Assembly: GCA_035371905.1 (NCBI GenBank)
Contig: DAORXQ010000014.1
Span: 1-30,975 of the forward strand
DNA: 30,975 bases
Source: a bacterium
Lineage (GTDB): Bacteria > Ratteibacteria > UBA8468 > B48-G9 > JAFGKM01
Reading direction: 5' to 3'
Shown here in pieces: positions 14,991-22,699 of the stretch (its first letter is position 1; each line of letters starts with the position of its first letter). The position numbers and the translations under genes were made by a program. Below the pieces are notes generated by a model. That model was not told the DNA's origin. It ran no database searches and was given only the letters and a program-made list of their open reading frames with translations.

Positions 14991-16142
14991 TTAAAGAGTT
15001 GAAACAATCTCATTAAGAACCTTATTTACATTTATATCAGATTTCTGTTCCAACTTTATTACTTTTGTTAGATTCATTACTGCTTTACCTATGGGTAATC
15101 TTCCTTCAAAAAATAAAGGTTCCCTTTCGCTATCATTTGTTATCCAGATATCAATTATTCCCTTTTTAAAACTTTCTTTTTCTTTTCTCGCAAGGGGTTC
15201 AAGAATAAAAACCTCTTTACTTTCACCGTTTGGCAATTTTTTTACTTCCTTACCTTTAAAATTTATTTTTAAATACCACTTTTCCTTTAAAGCAATGGGG
15301 AATTGATTATTTTTAAAAGTATTGATATCTCCATTACGCAGAAAATAAAAAAATCCAAGACAATCAAAAATTTCTCCATCAAAATTAATTACTTCTCTTT
15401 TTGTTGATAATAAATTTTTATTTTTATATGTTTTTGTAATACAGGTATACTGGTTTGCATTCCAGTTAAAATATAAATCAGTTATCTGTTCTTTATCACC
15501 TGTTTTTGAATATATGTAAAAGTAAGATGTTTTCCCTGTTTTCTTATCTATAAATGAATCTACTCTGTTATATCCATATCCAATCTGAGCAGGAACACCA
15601 CTTGGAAGAGTTATTCCTACAAGACGATATCTATCTTTTTCTTCCAAACAAACTATTATTGCTTTACCAAGATTTACAAAATTCCATTTAAGTTCATAGA
15701 TTAAGCATTCTCCAAGATAATTCACAAAAAAAGGTTGAGGAACACCTGTAATTTTTTCCTCTTTTTTTGGAAAAACTACTTTTTTAGGTAGTAAAACAAT
15801 TTCTTCTTTCTCTTCTGTTTTTTCTTCCTTTATTCCTTCAACTTCTTCTTTCTGAACAACTCCTTCCTCTTTTTTCTCTTCCTTAACTTCTTCCTCTTTT
15901 TTCTTTTCCACAATTTCTTCCTCTTTTTTCTCTTCCTTAACTTCTTCCTCTTTTTTCTTTTCCACAATTTCTTCCTCTTTTTTCTCTTCCTTTGTGATCT
16001 CTATTTTGCTTTCCTCTGTTTTTTCCTCAGATGGAAAATAAACTTCTGGTAATTCTTCCAACTTCTTTTTCTCTTCTATTTTTTCACATATGCATCCTGA
16101 AAGAAAAAGAGAAACAATTATAAAAACAAAATACTTTCTCAC
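14991..16142 (-). CDS. Lipoprotein with Lys/Glu repeat region and DUF3108-like domain
   Basis: A 383-residue protein starting at GTG 16142, with GGAG 5 bases upstream. The signal peptide VFIIVSLFLSGC ends in a lipobox (LSGC, Cys17), so it is likely lipidated and exported. Residues about 22-125 are almost only Lys, Glu, Ile and Val, including a duplicated 18-residue unit, and probably form a charged spacer. Residues about 135-360 resemble DUF3108: GECLIYELKWNFVNLGKA, then SFIDKKTGKTSYFYIYSKTGD and a terminal block ending in RLPIGKAVMNLTKVI. DUF3108 proteins are periplasmic, beta-rich and linked to envelope or polysaccharide functions. Its closeness to hypC is probably operon sharing only. Confidence 0.75.
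   Translation of the reverse strand: MRKYFVFIIVSLFLSGCICEKIEEKKKLEELPEVYFPSEEKTEESKIEITKEEKKEEEIVEKKKEEEVKEEKKEEEIVEKKKEEEVKEEKKEEGVVQKEEVEGIKEEKTEEKEEIVLLPKKVVFPKKEEKITGVPQPFFVNYLGECLIYELKWNFVNLGKAIIVCLEEKDRYRLVGITLPSGVPAQIGYGYNRVDSFIDKKTGKTSYFYIYSKTGDKEQITDLYFNWNANQYTCITKTYKNKNLLSTKREVINFDGEIFDCLGFFYFLRNGDINTFKNNQFPIALKEKWYLKINFKGKEVKKLPNGESKEVFILEPLARKEKESFKKGIIDIWITNDSEREPLFFEGRLPIGKAVMNLTKVIKLEQKSDINVNKVLNEIVSTL
15834..15989 (-). repeat. 54-bp tandem repeat inside the lipoprotein gene
   Basis: Two near-identical 54-bp units encode EEKKEEEIVEKKKEEEVK at residues 52-69 and 70-87, followed by a diverged partial unit to about residue 103. The frame is kept because 54 is a multiple of 3. This type of repeat changes length by slippage and would lengthen or shorten the charged spacer. 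Confidence 0.85.
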
Positions 16143-16162
16143 TCTATCTCCTTTTTTAAAAA

Positions 16163-16168
16163 ATTATA
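16163..16168 (-). promoter_or_regulatory. Likely -10 element (TATAAT) for the lipoprotein-hyp operon
   Basis: Minus-strand TATAAT lies 20 bases upstream of the GTG start, followed by a T/A run and AAAGGAGA. The -35 is weak. Almost the same -10-to-ribosome-site block precedes gltX (TATAAT at 28409-28414). It lies in the 50-bp gap after the cupin gene, so the operon can also be read from further upstream. Confidence 0.4.
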
Positions 16169-16194
16169 CCCTCAAAATTTAAAAAATTGAAATT

Positions 16195-16542
16195 TTAATA
16201 TTTTGATATAAAAGCAATTATTTCAAGATTATCTTTTCCTATATTTTTTATTGAATGTTGCTCGCCATTTCCTGTTAAAATTGCATCACCTTCCTTAACA
16301 GAATATTCATTTTTACCATCATACATAATACCTTTTCCTTTTAAAATAATAAATACTTCATCCTCATCAAGATGTTGATGTAATCCAATTGAACAACCTG
16401 GCTCTATAATCAATTTTGCACATAATCTTACATTTGCCTTAAAATCCTCTTTTTTAAAGAAATGCAATATCTTAATAATTCCTTCTCCGCCTCTCATTTT
16501 TTCCCTTTCCTCAAATTCCATATCTTCCCTTTTATTTATCAT
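16195..16542 (-). CDS. Small single-domain cupin protein
   Basis: A 115-residue cupin_2 protein. The first cupin motif is GCSIGLHQHLDEDEVFIILKG, with His, His and Glu as likely metal ligands. The second is GDAILTGNGEQHSIKNIG, with the fourth His. It probably forms a dimeric beta barrel that binds a metal and a small sugar or acid; the substrate is unknown. The first ATG has only a weak site (GGGG). The next in-frame ATG, eight codons on, has AAGGGAAG and is an alternative start. It is divergent from the TPM gene across a 45-bp gap and precedes the lipoprotein gene on the same strand. Confidence 0.75.
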   Translation of the reverse strand: MINKREDMEFEEREKMRGGEGIIKILHFFKKEDFKANVRLCAKLIIEPGCSIGLHQHLDEDEVFIILKGKGIMYDGKNEYSVKEGDAILTGNGEQHSIKNIGKDNLEIIAFISKY

Positions 16543-16552
16543 ATTTCCCCCT

Positions 16553-16581
16553 TTGACAAGTCCTTATAAAAAACTTACTAT
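16553..16581 (+). promoter_or_regulatory. Strong sigma70-type promoter with a probable leaderless start
   Basis: -35 TTGACA (16553-16558), 17-bp spacer, -10 TACTAT (16576-16581). The ATG of the TPM gene is at 16588, only six bases after the -10, so transcription would begin at or beside the A of the ATG. There is no Shine-Dalgarno sequence. Confidence 0.65.
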
Positions 16582-16587
16582 ATTTAA

Positions 16588-17481
16588 ATGAGAAAATTTA
16601 AACTTCTTTTAAATATTTTACCACTTCTTTTCATTTCATTAAAACCAGTTGGCTATTTAAATGATTTTGCAGATACTCTTTCAGATGAGCAGAAAGAAAA
16701 AATTGAGAAAAGATTAAAAGATATAGAAAAAGAAACAACAAATGAAATATGTGTTTTAATTATAAAATCACTTGAAGGGAAAAGTATTGAAGAGTACGCG
16801 AATGAGATTTTTAATAATTGGGGAATAGGTAAAAAGGGAAAAGATAATGGTGTCTTAATTTTAATTTCATTGGATGAAAGAAAGATAAGGATTGAAGTTG
16901 GTTATGGACTTGAAGGTTATTTACCTGATTCTGTTTGTGGAAGGATAATTAGAGAGATTATGGCTCCTAATTTCAAAAGAGGAGATTTTTATGCAGGGAT
17001 TTATGAAGCAATAGAAAAAATATATATGACTACAAAAGGGGAAGAGGTAGTAGAAAGAGAAAATATTCCTCCAGCTGGTTTTCGTCTTTTATGGTATACA
17101 TTTATCCTTCTTTTCTCTTTTATTATTTTAGGTCTTATTGGTTTTCTTTTTGAGGCAGTTTTAATTTCTTTTTTCCTGATAAATGCCTTTTTAAATAGAA
17201 ATAATATTTCTCAATATGGGTTATTTATTTTTTTATCATTGCTTATCCCTTTCTTTTTTATTTTTATTTTAGGTTTCATATCAAATCTTTTATTTCAAAA
17301 TATCAGAAGACGACTAAAGAAATATTATGGAAATAGATGGAAAGAGCATGTTCCTTTTTATTTAAGAGGTTCAAGTATATATTCTTCAGGTTCTTTTCAT
17401 GGTGGAGGAGGTTTTTCAGGTGGTTTTGGTGGCTTTGGTGGTGGAGCAAGTGGTGGAGGAGGAGCAAGTGGTAGATGGTAA
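16588..17481 (+). CDS. TPM-domain (YgcG/Psb32-like) membrane protein with Gly-rich tail
   Basis: A 297-residue protein. The N-terminal hydrophobic stretch LLLNILPLLFISL is a signal or anchor. The TPM domain spans about 23-150: GYLNDFADTLSDEQKEKI, then TTNEICVLIIKSLEG, NNWGIGKKGKDNGVLILIS and RIEVGYGLEGYLPD. Two strong membrane helices follow (about 168-190 and 205-232), then a basic segment and a tail very rich in Gly and Ser ending SGRW. TPM proteins are found in envelope-associated settings and often beside LemA, as here. The exact role is unknown. It leads a three-gene operon with the nucleotidyltransferase and LemA. Confidence 0.85.
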   Translation: MRKFKLLLNILPLLFISLKPVGYLNDFADTLSDEQKEKIEKRLKDIEKETTNEICVLIIKSLEGKSIEEYANEIFNNWGIGKKGKDNGVLILISLDERKIRIEVGYGLEGYLPDSVCGRIIREIMAPNFKRGDFYAGIYEAIEKIYMTTKGEEVVERENIPPAGFRLLWYTFILLFSFIILGLIGFLFEAVLISFFLINAFLNRNNISQYGLFIFLSLLIPFFFIFILGFISNLLFQNIRRRLKKYYGNRWKEHVPFYLRGSSIYSSGSFHGGGGFSGGFGGFGGGASGGGGASGRW

Positions 17482-17498
17482 AATAAAAGGAGAAAAAC

Positions 17499-18143
17499 AT
17501 GGAAGAAAAAATTAAAACATTTGTTGAAAAAACAAAAGAAATTTTTAAAGAACGACTTAAAAGTTGTATCATTTATGGAAGTTATGTTAAGGGGAATTAT
17601 AGAAAGGGAATTTCTGACATAAATTTGATTGTAATAGTTGATTCTCTTTCAAAAACAGACCTTGAAGAGATAAAGAAAAGATTGTCAAAATTTGCCTATA
17701 AAAATATGATAAGATTTTATTTGTTTTCAGAATGGTTTTTGTTAAGTTCAGCAGATGTTTTTCCTGTTGAATGGCTTGATATAAAAGAAAATCATAGGGT
17801 AATTTATGGAGAGGATATAACTGAAAAGATAAAAGTTGAAAAAGAAAATTTACGAGTTGAAATTGAAAGAAAAACAAAGCAGTTATTTCTTGACTTTCAG
17901 CATTCTATTATCTTTGAAAGAAATATTTATTCTGTTATAGAAGATGTAATTAAAAATTTAAAATTTCTGATTCCTCTTATTGAAAAGCAGATGGGAAAAA
18001 GAATTGCAATACCTGAAGGTTTAGAAATTTTTGAGAAGAATGTAAAATTAAAGAAAAAAGAAATTTATGAGAAAGTTGATGAGATTTTAAAGTTTTTATC
18101 AGAGATAATTTATTTGATTAATGAAAGAAAGGAGAAGAAATGA
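17499..18143 (+). CDS. Nucleotidyltransferase-domain protein (MNT-like)
   Basis: A 214-residue protein. CIIYGSYVKGNYRKGISDINLIV (about 24-46) is a polymerase-beta-type nucleotidyltransferase motif (GS…SDI), but the second acidic residue of the usual DxD is Asn. That variant recurs in a known subset of these proteins, so activity is uncertain. The C-terminal helical half (about 110-214) may be a HEPN-like or lid region. A GGAG site precedes the ATG. It lies between the TPM gene (17 bp gap) and lemA (4-bp overlap), so it is co-expressed with two envelope proteins, not with a toxin. Confidence 0.7.
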   Translation: MEEKIKTFVEKTKEIFKERLKSCIIYGSYVKGNYRKGISDINLIVIVDSLSKTDLEEIKKRLSKFAYKNMIRFYLFSEWFLLSSADVFPVEWLDIKENHRVIYGEDITEKIKVEKENLRVEIERKTKQLFLDFQHSIIFERNIYSVIEDVIKNLKFLIPLIEKQMGKRIAIPEGLEIFEKNVKLKKKEIYEKVDEILKFLSEIIYLINERKEKK

Positions 18144-18703
18144 AGAGAAATTTGAATGTTTTATTATGGACAATTTTGCTTATTTTTATTTTTGGTATTT
18201 TTGTGTATCAGTATAATCGTCTTGTATATCTTGACCAGAAAGTTAAATCAAGTTGGGCTCAGGTTGAAAATGTATATCAGAGAAGAAATGATTTAATCCC
18301 AAATCTGGTTGAAGTTGTTAAAGGTTATGCAAAACATGAAAAAGAACTGTTTATACAGGTAACAGAAGCAAGAACCAAATGGCAAAATGCAAAATCTATA
18401 TCTGAAAAAGAAACTGCAGCAGGAGAAATAGACAGAGTTATTGGGCGACTTTTACTTGTTGTGGAAAACTATCCACAGATAAAAGCAAGTACAAATTTTC
18501 TATCATTACAGGATGAACTTGCAGGAACAGAAAACAGAATTGCAGTTGAAAGAAGAAGATACAATATTGCTGTTGAGGAGTATAATAGAATTGCAAAGTC
18601 ATTTCCGACTTTTATTTTTGTAAAAATTTTTGGTTTTGATAAAGAAAAGAGTTATTTTCAGGCAGAAAAAGGAAGTGAAAAAGCACCTGAAATAAAATTT
18701 TAA
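18140..18703 (+). CDS. lemA: LemA family protein
   Basis: A 187-residue protein with one N-terminal membrane anchor (LLWTILLIFIFGIFVYQYN) and the LemA hallmark sequence VYQRRNDLIPNLVEVVKGYAKHEKEL (given here as about residues 46-71; core RRNDLIPNLVE). Later, NYPQIKAS, FLSLQDELAGTENRIAVERR and YN match the family block. LemA proteins are anchored coiled-coil proteins of the cytoplasmic membrane, commonly next to TPM proteins, with unclear function. The start overlaps the nucleotidyltransferase stop by 4 bp (ATGA). The stop shares TTAA with the stop of the convergent PLD gene. Confidence 0.9.
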   Translation: MKRNLNVLLWTILLIFIFGIFVYQYNRLVYLDQKVKSSWAQVENVYQRRNDLIPNLVEVVKGYAKHEKELFIQVTEARTKWQNAKSISEKETAAGEIDRVIGRLLLVVENYPQIKASTNFLSLQDELAGTENRIAVERRRYNIAVEEYNRIAKSFPTFIFVKIFGFDKEKSYFQAEKGSEKAPEIKF

Positions 18704-19596
18704 ATATCCTCTTTTGTTGATTTAAAAAGATATAAGTATCTCCATTCTCTGTAAAATTCTTCTGCTGTATTTCTATCATTTATCAGACAGAGAAGTTCAA
18801 CATTTTCCTTTGCACTTTTTGTTGGATTGAAAGACCCTGTTATAACTTTTTCCCTATCAATTATAAAAAATTTATCGTGCAGAAATCCGGATATACAACT
18901 TTTTCTTACATCACAACCATAACTTAAAAGGAGATAAAAGACAGAATGAGGGAAAATATTATAACTTTCAATAATTCCTTTAACCAAAATCCCTTCATTC
19001 CTTTTTTCAATAATTTTTTCTGCTATATTTGTGTCTGTAAAAGAAAATGTCGCAAAATTTATTGAATTGGTTGAATTTTTAATTTCCCTTTCAATAATTC
19101 CTTCACAGTCATTTTCAGGAGAAAACCATATTTCAATATTTCTGTCTTTAAAGTTTTCTGTATAATTGTAATTATTCCAGAAAGAATCAAACTTTTTTAT
19201 AAGATACCTTGATAAATTTTTATCCTTAATTATAACAAGATTATTGTGATTTTTATAAAAATTGCTGAAAGTCAAATTAGCAGATGTAATTATAGATACT
19301 TCTTCATCAATTATTAAAAATTTTGAATGAAAAAGATTTTTATTTTCAATTTTTTTAATTTGCAAGTTTTTATCTTCTCCATATTCACAGACAATTTTAA
19401 TATCTAATTTTTTGCCTTTAAGAAAATTTAAGAAATCTGGACTTATTGAGTAGGTTGAAATATAAATTGATTTTTTTGCATTCTGTAATAAGTTTATAAA
19501 ATAAGAATAAGTTTTTTTTGAAGGTGTAAAAAGGACTTCAGTTTCACCTGATACAAGTGAAACAATAAAATTCAGAAAAAAAATTATTTTTTTCAT
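18700..19596 (-). CDS. Secreted phospholipase D-like (HKD) nuclease or lipase
   Basis: A 298-residue protein with an N-terminal signal peptide (IIFFLNFIVSLVSG) and two HKD motifs: FHSKFLIIDEE, followed by TSANLTFSNF (about 88-112), and LHDKFFIIDREKVITGSFN (about 240-258). Both have HxKx4D, so the protein has a full two-motif active site like the Nuc/PLD-like nucleases. It probably acts outside the cytoplasm on nucleic acid or phospholipid. It is convergent with lemA, sharing the TTAA stop. The ATG lies 8 bases after a TATAAT, with no Shine-Dalgarno sequence. Confidence 0.85.
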   Translation of the reverse strand: MKKIIFFLNFIVSLVSGETEVLFTPSKKTYSYFINLLQNAKKSIYISTYSISPDFLNFLKGKKLDIKIVCEYGEDKNLQIKKIENKNLFHSKFLIIDEEVSIITSANLTFSNFYKNHNNLVIIKDKNLSRYLIKKFDSFWNNYNYTENFKDRNIEIWFSPENDCEGIIEREIKNSTNSINFATFSFTDTNIAEKIIEKRNEGILVKGIIESYNIFPHSVFYLLLSYGCDVRKSCISGFLHDKFFIIDREKVITGSFNPTKSAKENVELLCLINDRNTAEEFYREWRYLYLFKSTKEDI

Positions 19597-19604
19597 AACT
19601 ATAA

Positions 19605-19632
19605 ATTATAACAAAGAAAGAAAAAATGATAA
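19605..19632 (-). promoter_or_regulatory. Probable promoter giving a leaderless or near-leaderless PLD transcript
   Basis: Minus strand: -10 TATAAT (19605-19610), with a weak -35 TTATCA (19627-19632) at 16-bp spacing. Only 8 bases separate the -10 from the ATG at 19596. Confidence 0.4.
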
Positions 19633-19662
19633 AATAGTAAAAACTAAAAAGGAGGAAGAAAA

Positions 19663-20946
19663 ATGTATGAAATAAGAAAAGGGAAAGGAGATTATGAATG
19701 GTTTATAAGAGCAAAATTTGGTCTTTTTATTCACTGGGGACTATATTCTTTACCTGCAAGACATGAATGGGTAAGAAACAGGGAAGAAATACCGAATGAA
19801 ATTTATGATGAGAAATATTTTAAAAGATTTAATCCAGACCTTTATAATCCAGAAGAATGGGCAAAGATAGCAAAAAAGGCAGGTATGAAATATGCAGTTA
19901 TTACAACAAAACATCATGAAGGATTCTGTCTCTGGGATAGCAAACTGACTGATTATAAGGCAACAAATACTCCCTGTAAAAGAGATTTATTGAGGGATTT
20001 TGTAGAAGCATTCAGAAAAGAAGGATTTAAAATTGGTTTTTATTATTCTTTAATTGACTGGCATCATCCTCATTTTACAATTGACAGATTTCATCCATTA
20101 AGAAATCATCCAGAAAAAGAAAAGTTGAATAAAGAAAGAGATATGGCAAAATACAGAGAGTATTTACACGGTCAGATTAGAGAATTGTTAACAGAATATG
20201 GAAAAATAGATATACTCTGGGCAGATTTTAGTTATCCTGGTCCTGATGGAAAAGGGAAAAATGACTGGAATTCAGAAAAACTTGTAAAGATGATAAGAGA
20301 ATTACAACCACATATTTTACTCAATAATAGGCTTGACCTTGAAGATGAATATGATTTTGTTACTCCTGAACAGGTGGTTCCAAATGAATGGCCAGAAAAA
20401 GATGGGAAAAAAATTATATGGGAATCATGTCAGACATTTTCTGGTTCATGGGGTTATCACAGAGATGAGGCAACATGGAGAGATACAGAAGAAATAATAA
20501 AAACACTTATTGACTGTGTGAGTAAAGGTGGAAATTTACTTTTAAATGTGGGACCAACTGCAAGAGGGGAATTTGATTATAGAGCAAGAGAACGACTTGA
20601 AAAAATTGGAGAATGGATGAAATATCATTTTTCAAGCATTTATGATTGTACCAAAGCTCCTGAAGAGTTTAAAATACCTGAAAATTGTAAATTGACATAT
20701 AATCCTGAAAAAAATCGTCTCTATGTTCATATCCTTTCATGGCCTTATAAGTTTTTAGTACTTGAAGGAAAAGCATATAAAGAACAAGTTGAATATGCAC
20801 AATTACTTAATGATGGAAGTGAAATAAAAATAGGGACAGATGAATGGCACAAAAAACAATTGGGAGAAAAAGAAGGAAAAATACTCACATTACCACCTTT
20901 TAAACCAAATGTCGCTGTTCCTGTAATAGAATTGTTTTTAAAATGA
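19663..20946 (+). CDS. Alpha-L-fucosidase, GH29 family
   Basis: A 427-residue GH29 enzyme that hydrolyses terminal alpha-L-fucose. FGLFIHWGLYSLPARHEWV (about 19-37), AVITTKHHEGFCLWDSK (about 82-98) and GFYYSLIDWHHP are signature segments. DILWADFSYPG (about 184-194) holds the expected nucleophile Asp in ADFSYP. GGNLLLNVGPTARGEF (about 289-304) is the conserved block at the end of the barrel. A C-terminal beta domain follows. There is no signal peptide, so it is probably cytoplasmic and acts on imported oligosaccharides. AAGGAGG precedes the ATG. The stop overlaps the start of the RecJ-like gene by 4 bp, an operon without an obvious functional logic. Confidence 0.92.
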   Translation: MYEIRKGKGDYEWFIRAKFGLFIHWGLYSLPARHEWVRNREEIPNEIYDEKYFKRFNPDLYNPEEWAKIAKKAGMKYAVITTKHHEGFCLWDSKLTDYKATNTPCKRDLLRDFVEAFRKEGFKIGFYYSLIDWHHPHFTIDRFHPLRNHPEKEKLNKERDMAKYREYLHGQIRELLTEYGKIDILWADFSYPGPDGKGKNDWNSEKLVKMIRELQPHILLNNRLDLEDEYDFVTPEQVVPNEWPEKDGKKIIWESCQTFSGSWGYHRDEATWRDTEEIIKTLIDCVSKGGNLLLNVGPTARGEFDYRARERLEKIGEWMKYHFSSIYDCTKAPEEFKIPENCKLTYNPEKNRLYVHILSWPYKFLVLEGKAYKEQVEYAQLLNDGSEIKIGTDEWHKKQLGEKEGKILTLPPFKPNVAVPVIELFLK

Positions 20947-22496
20947 TGGAAATCCCTTATTTTTTGAAAGAAATTTTGTACAGGAGAAATATAAAAGAAG
21001 AAAAAGAAATCAAAAAGTTTCTATTTCCAACTTTAAATGATATCTCTGGACCTGAAATAATTTCACATATAGAAAAAGCATCTATAGAAATCTTAAATGG
21101 AATTAAGAAAAATGAAAAAATATTTGTTTATGGAGATGGAGATATTGATGGAATTGGAGGTGTTTTTTTTATACTTAAATTTCTTAAAGAAAAAAATGGG
21201 GACTTTAATTATTACTTAACCCACCGGCTTGATGACTATGAAATTGAAGAAAACCTTGTTGATTATCTCTTAAATGAAAATTATAAAATTATAATTCTTA
21301 TAGACTGTGGTGTCTCTTCTTATAACTTTTTAAAAAAATGTGTTGAAAATAATATAAAAACCATAGTTGTTGACCATCATCAAACAGACATTGAAAATTT
21401 GCCAGAAGGACCAATATACATTCATCCTTTATTCTCATCAGAAAAAATTGACCTTTCTGCAACAGGCCTTTCTTTTAAACTTTTTCAGTATTTAATGTCA
21501 AATTATTCACATTTTTGTTTGAATGATTATATATGCATTGTAGGACTTGCAACTTTAAGTGAAAATTTAAACTTAACAGATGAAAACAGAATTTTTGTAA
21601 AAGAGATGCTCAAAGATTTAAAATATTCAAACATTAAAGGATTAAATTTACTTGTTTCTAAATATTTGAAAAAAAGTATTCTTGAAATTGATGAAGTAAA
21701 AATAAAAATAAACCCAAAATTAAACTCTCCTGGCAGATTTGGAAAACCTGAAATCACATTGAATCTTTTTCTTGAAGAGGAAGAAAAAGAAATTGAAAAA
21801 CTGCTTCAAGAGATTGAACAACTTGATAAAAAGAGATATAAAATAACCCAGGAAATAATAAAAAAAATAGAAGAAAAAGAAAATTTTGAAGAGAGGTTTT
21901 TAGTTTTTGAAACTTTGCCTGAATCGTTATGTGGTATAATAGCAAGCCGTCTCACAGAAAAGTATGGACAACCATTCTTTATTGCAAGTAAAAAAGGAAA
22001 TATTTTGAAAGGTTCCGCAAGAAGTCCTGAAAATTATGATTTATATACAAAAATGAAAAAAATAAAGGATAAATTTTTATCTTTTGGAGGACACAAAACT
22101 GCTATTGGTTTTAAATTTTCGTTAAATAATGAAAAGGAAATTAGAGAATATTGGAAGAGTATAAAAATAGAAAAAAATCAGGATGATGAGTATTTTGATA
22201 TTGTCTTTGATATAGAGGATATAAAACCGGAAATTTTTGAATATCTTAATCTTTTAAAACCATACGGAAAAGGAAATAGACCTCCTGTTTTTCTGTGCAG
22301 GGATGTTTCAATAAAAGAAATAAAAAAAGGAAAAGAACAAAAATATTGGATAAAAAAGGGCAATACAATTTTTGAATCTATATTTGAAACAAGGAAAAAA
22401 CCTAATGGAGAAATAAAAGAAATTTTTTATACTCCTGAAATTAAAGAAATTGATGGATATTATAAAATCTCTCTCAAAATAAAAAATTTCAGGTAA
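20943..22496 (+). CDS. recJ: RecJ-like single-stranded-DNA-specific 5'-3' exonuclease (DHH/DHHA1)
   Basis: A 517-residue DHH phosphoesterase. FVYGDGDIDGIGG (about 60-72) is motif I with metal-binding Asp residues, IILIDCGVSS is motif II, and TIVVDHHQTD (about 139-148) is the DHH motif. The DHHA1 region is at about 315-400, with CGIIASRLTEKYGQP, GSARSPENYDLY and FLSFGGHKTAIGF. A C-terminal OB-like domain (LKPYGKGNRPPVF onward) completes the RecJ architecture. RecJ degrades ssDNA in RecFOR recombination and mismatch or base-excision repair. It is slightly shorter than E. coli RecJ. It starts in the ATGA overlap with the fucosidase stop. Its last 8 bases overlap the convergent rpmB 3' end. Confidence 0.85.
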   Translation: MMEIPYFLKEILYRRNIKEEKEIKKFLFPTLNDISGPEIISHIEKASIEILNGIKKNEKIFVYGDGDIDGIGGVFFILKFLKEKNGDFNYYLTHRLDDYEIEENLVDYLLNENYKIIILIDCGVSSYNFLKKCVENNIKTIVVDHHQTDIENLPEGPIYIHPLFSSEKIDLSATGLSFKLFQYLMSNYSHFCLNDYICIVGLATLSENLNLTDENRIFVKEMLKDLKYSNIKGLNLLVSKYLKKSILEIDEVKIKINPKLNSPGRFGKPEITLNLFLEEEEKEIEKLLQEIEQLDKKRYKITQEIIKKIEEKENFEERFLVFETLPESLCGIIASRLTEKYGQPFFIASKKGNILKGSARSPENYDLYTKMKKIKDKFLSFGGHKTAIGFKFSLNNEKEIREYWKSIKIEKNQDDEYFDIVFDIEDIKPEIFEYLNLLKPYGKGNRPPVFLCRDVSIKEIKKGKEQKYWIKKGNTIFESIFETRKKPNGEIKEIFYTPEIKEIDGYYKISLKIKNFR

Positions 22497-22695
22497 TCTG
22501 GACTTCTTTTATAGGTCTTTTTACCTTTGTTTTCAAACATTTTGTACAAATCCGCATCTTTTTAACAATACCTTTGTATTCAACAAGTACTTTCTGGATA
22601 TTGGGTTTCCAAGTTCTTCTTGTCTTTCTATTTGAATGACTAACCTTATTACCGCTTCTCCCTTCTTTTCCGCATATCTCACATCTCATTGCCAT
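22489..22695 (-). CDS. rpmB: 50S ribosomal protein L28
   Basis: A 68-residue L28. CEICGKEGRSGNKVSHSNRKTRRTWKPN is the family N-terminal block (core NKVSHSNRKTRR), and MRICTKCLKT supplies the second Cys pair, so it is the zinc-binding C+ form (CxxC…CxxC). A strong AAGGAGGT lies upstream. The ATG at 22695 may be replaced by the second ATG two codons later, giving MRCEICGK. It sits 4 bp after the O-antigen-ligase-like gene and is convergent, with an 8-bp overlap, with recJ. Confidence 0.95.
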   Translation of the reverse strand: MAMRCEICGKEGRSGNKVSHSNRKTRRTWKPNIQKVLVEYKGIVKKMRICTKCLKTKVKRPIKEVQIT

Positions 22696-22699
22696 ATTT

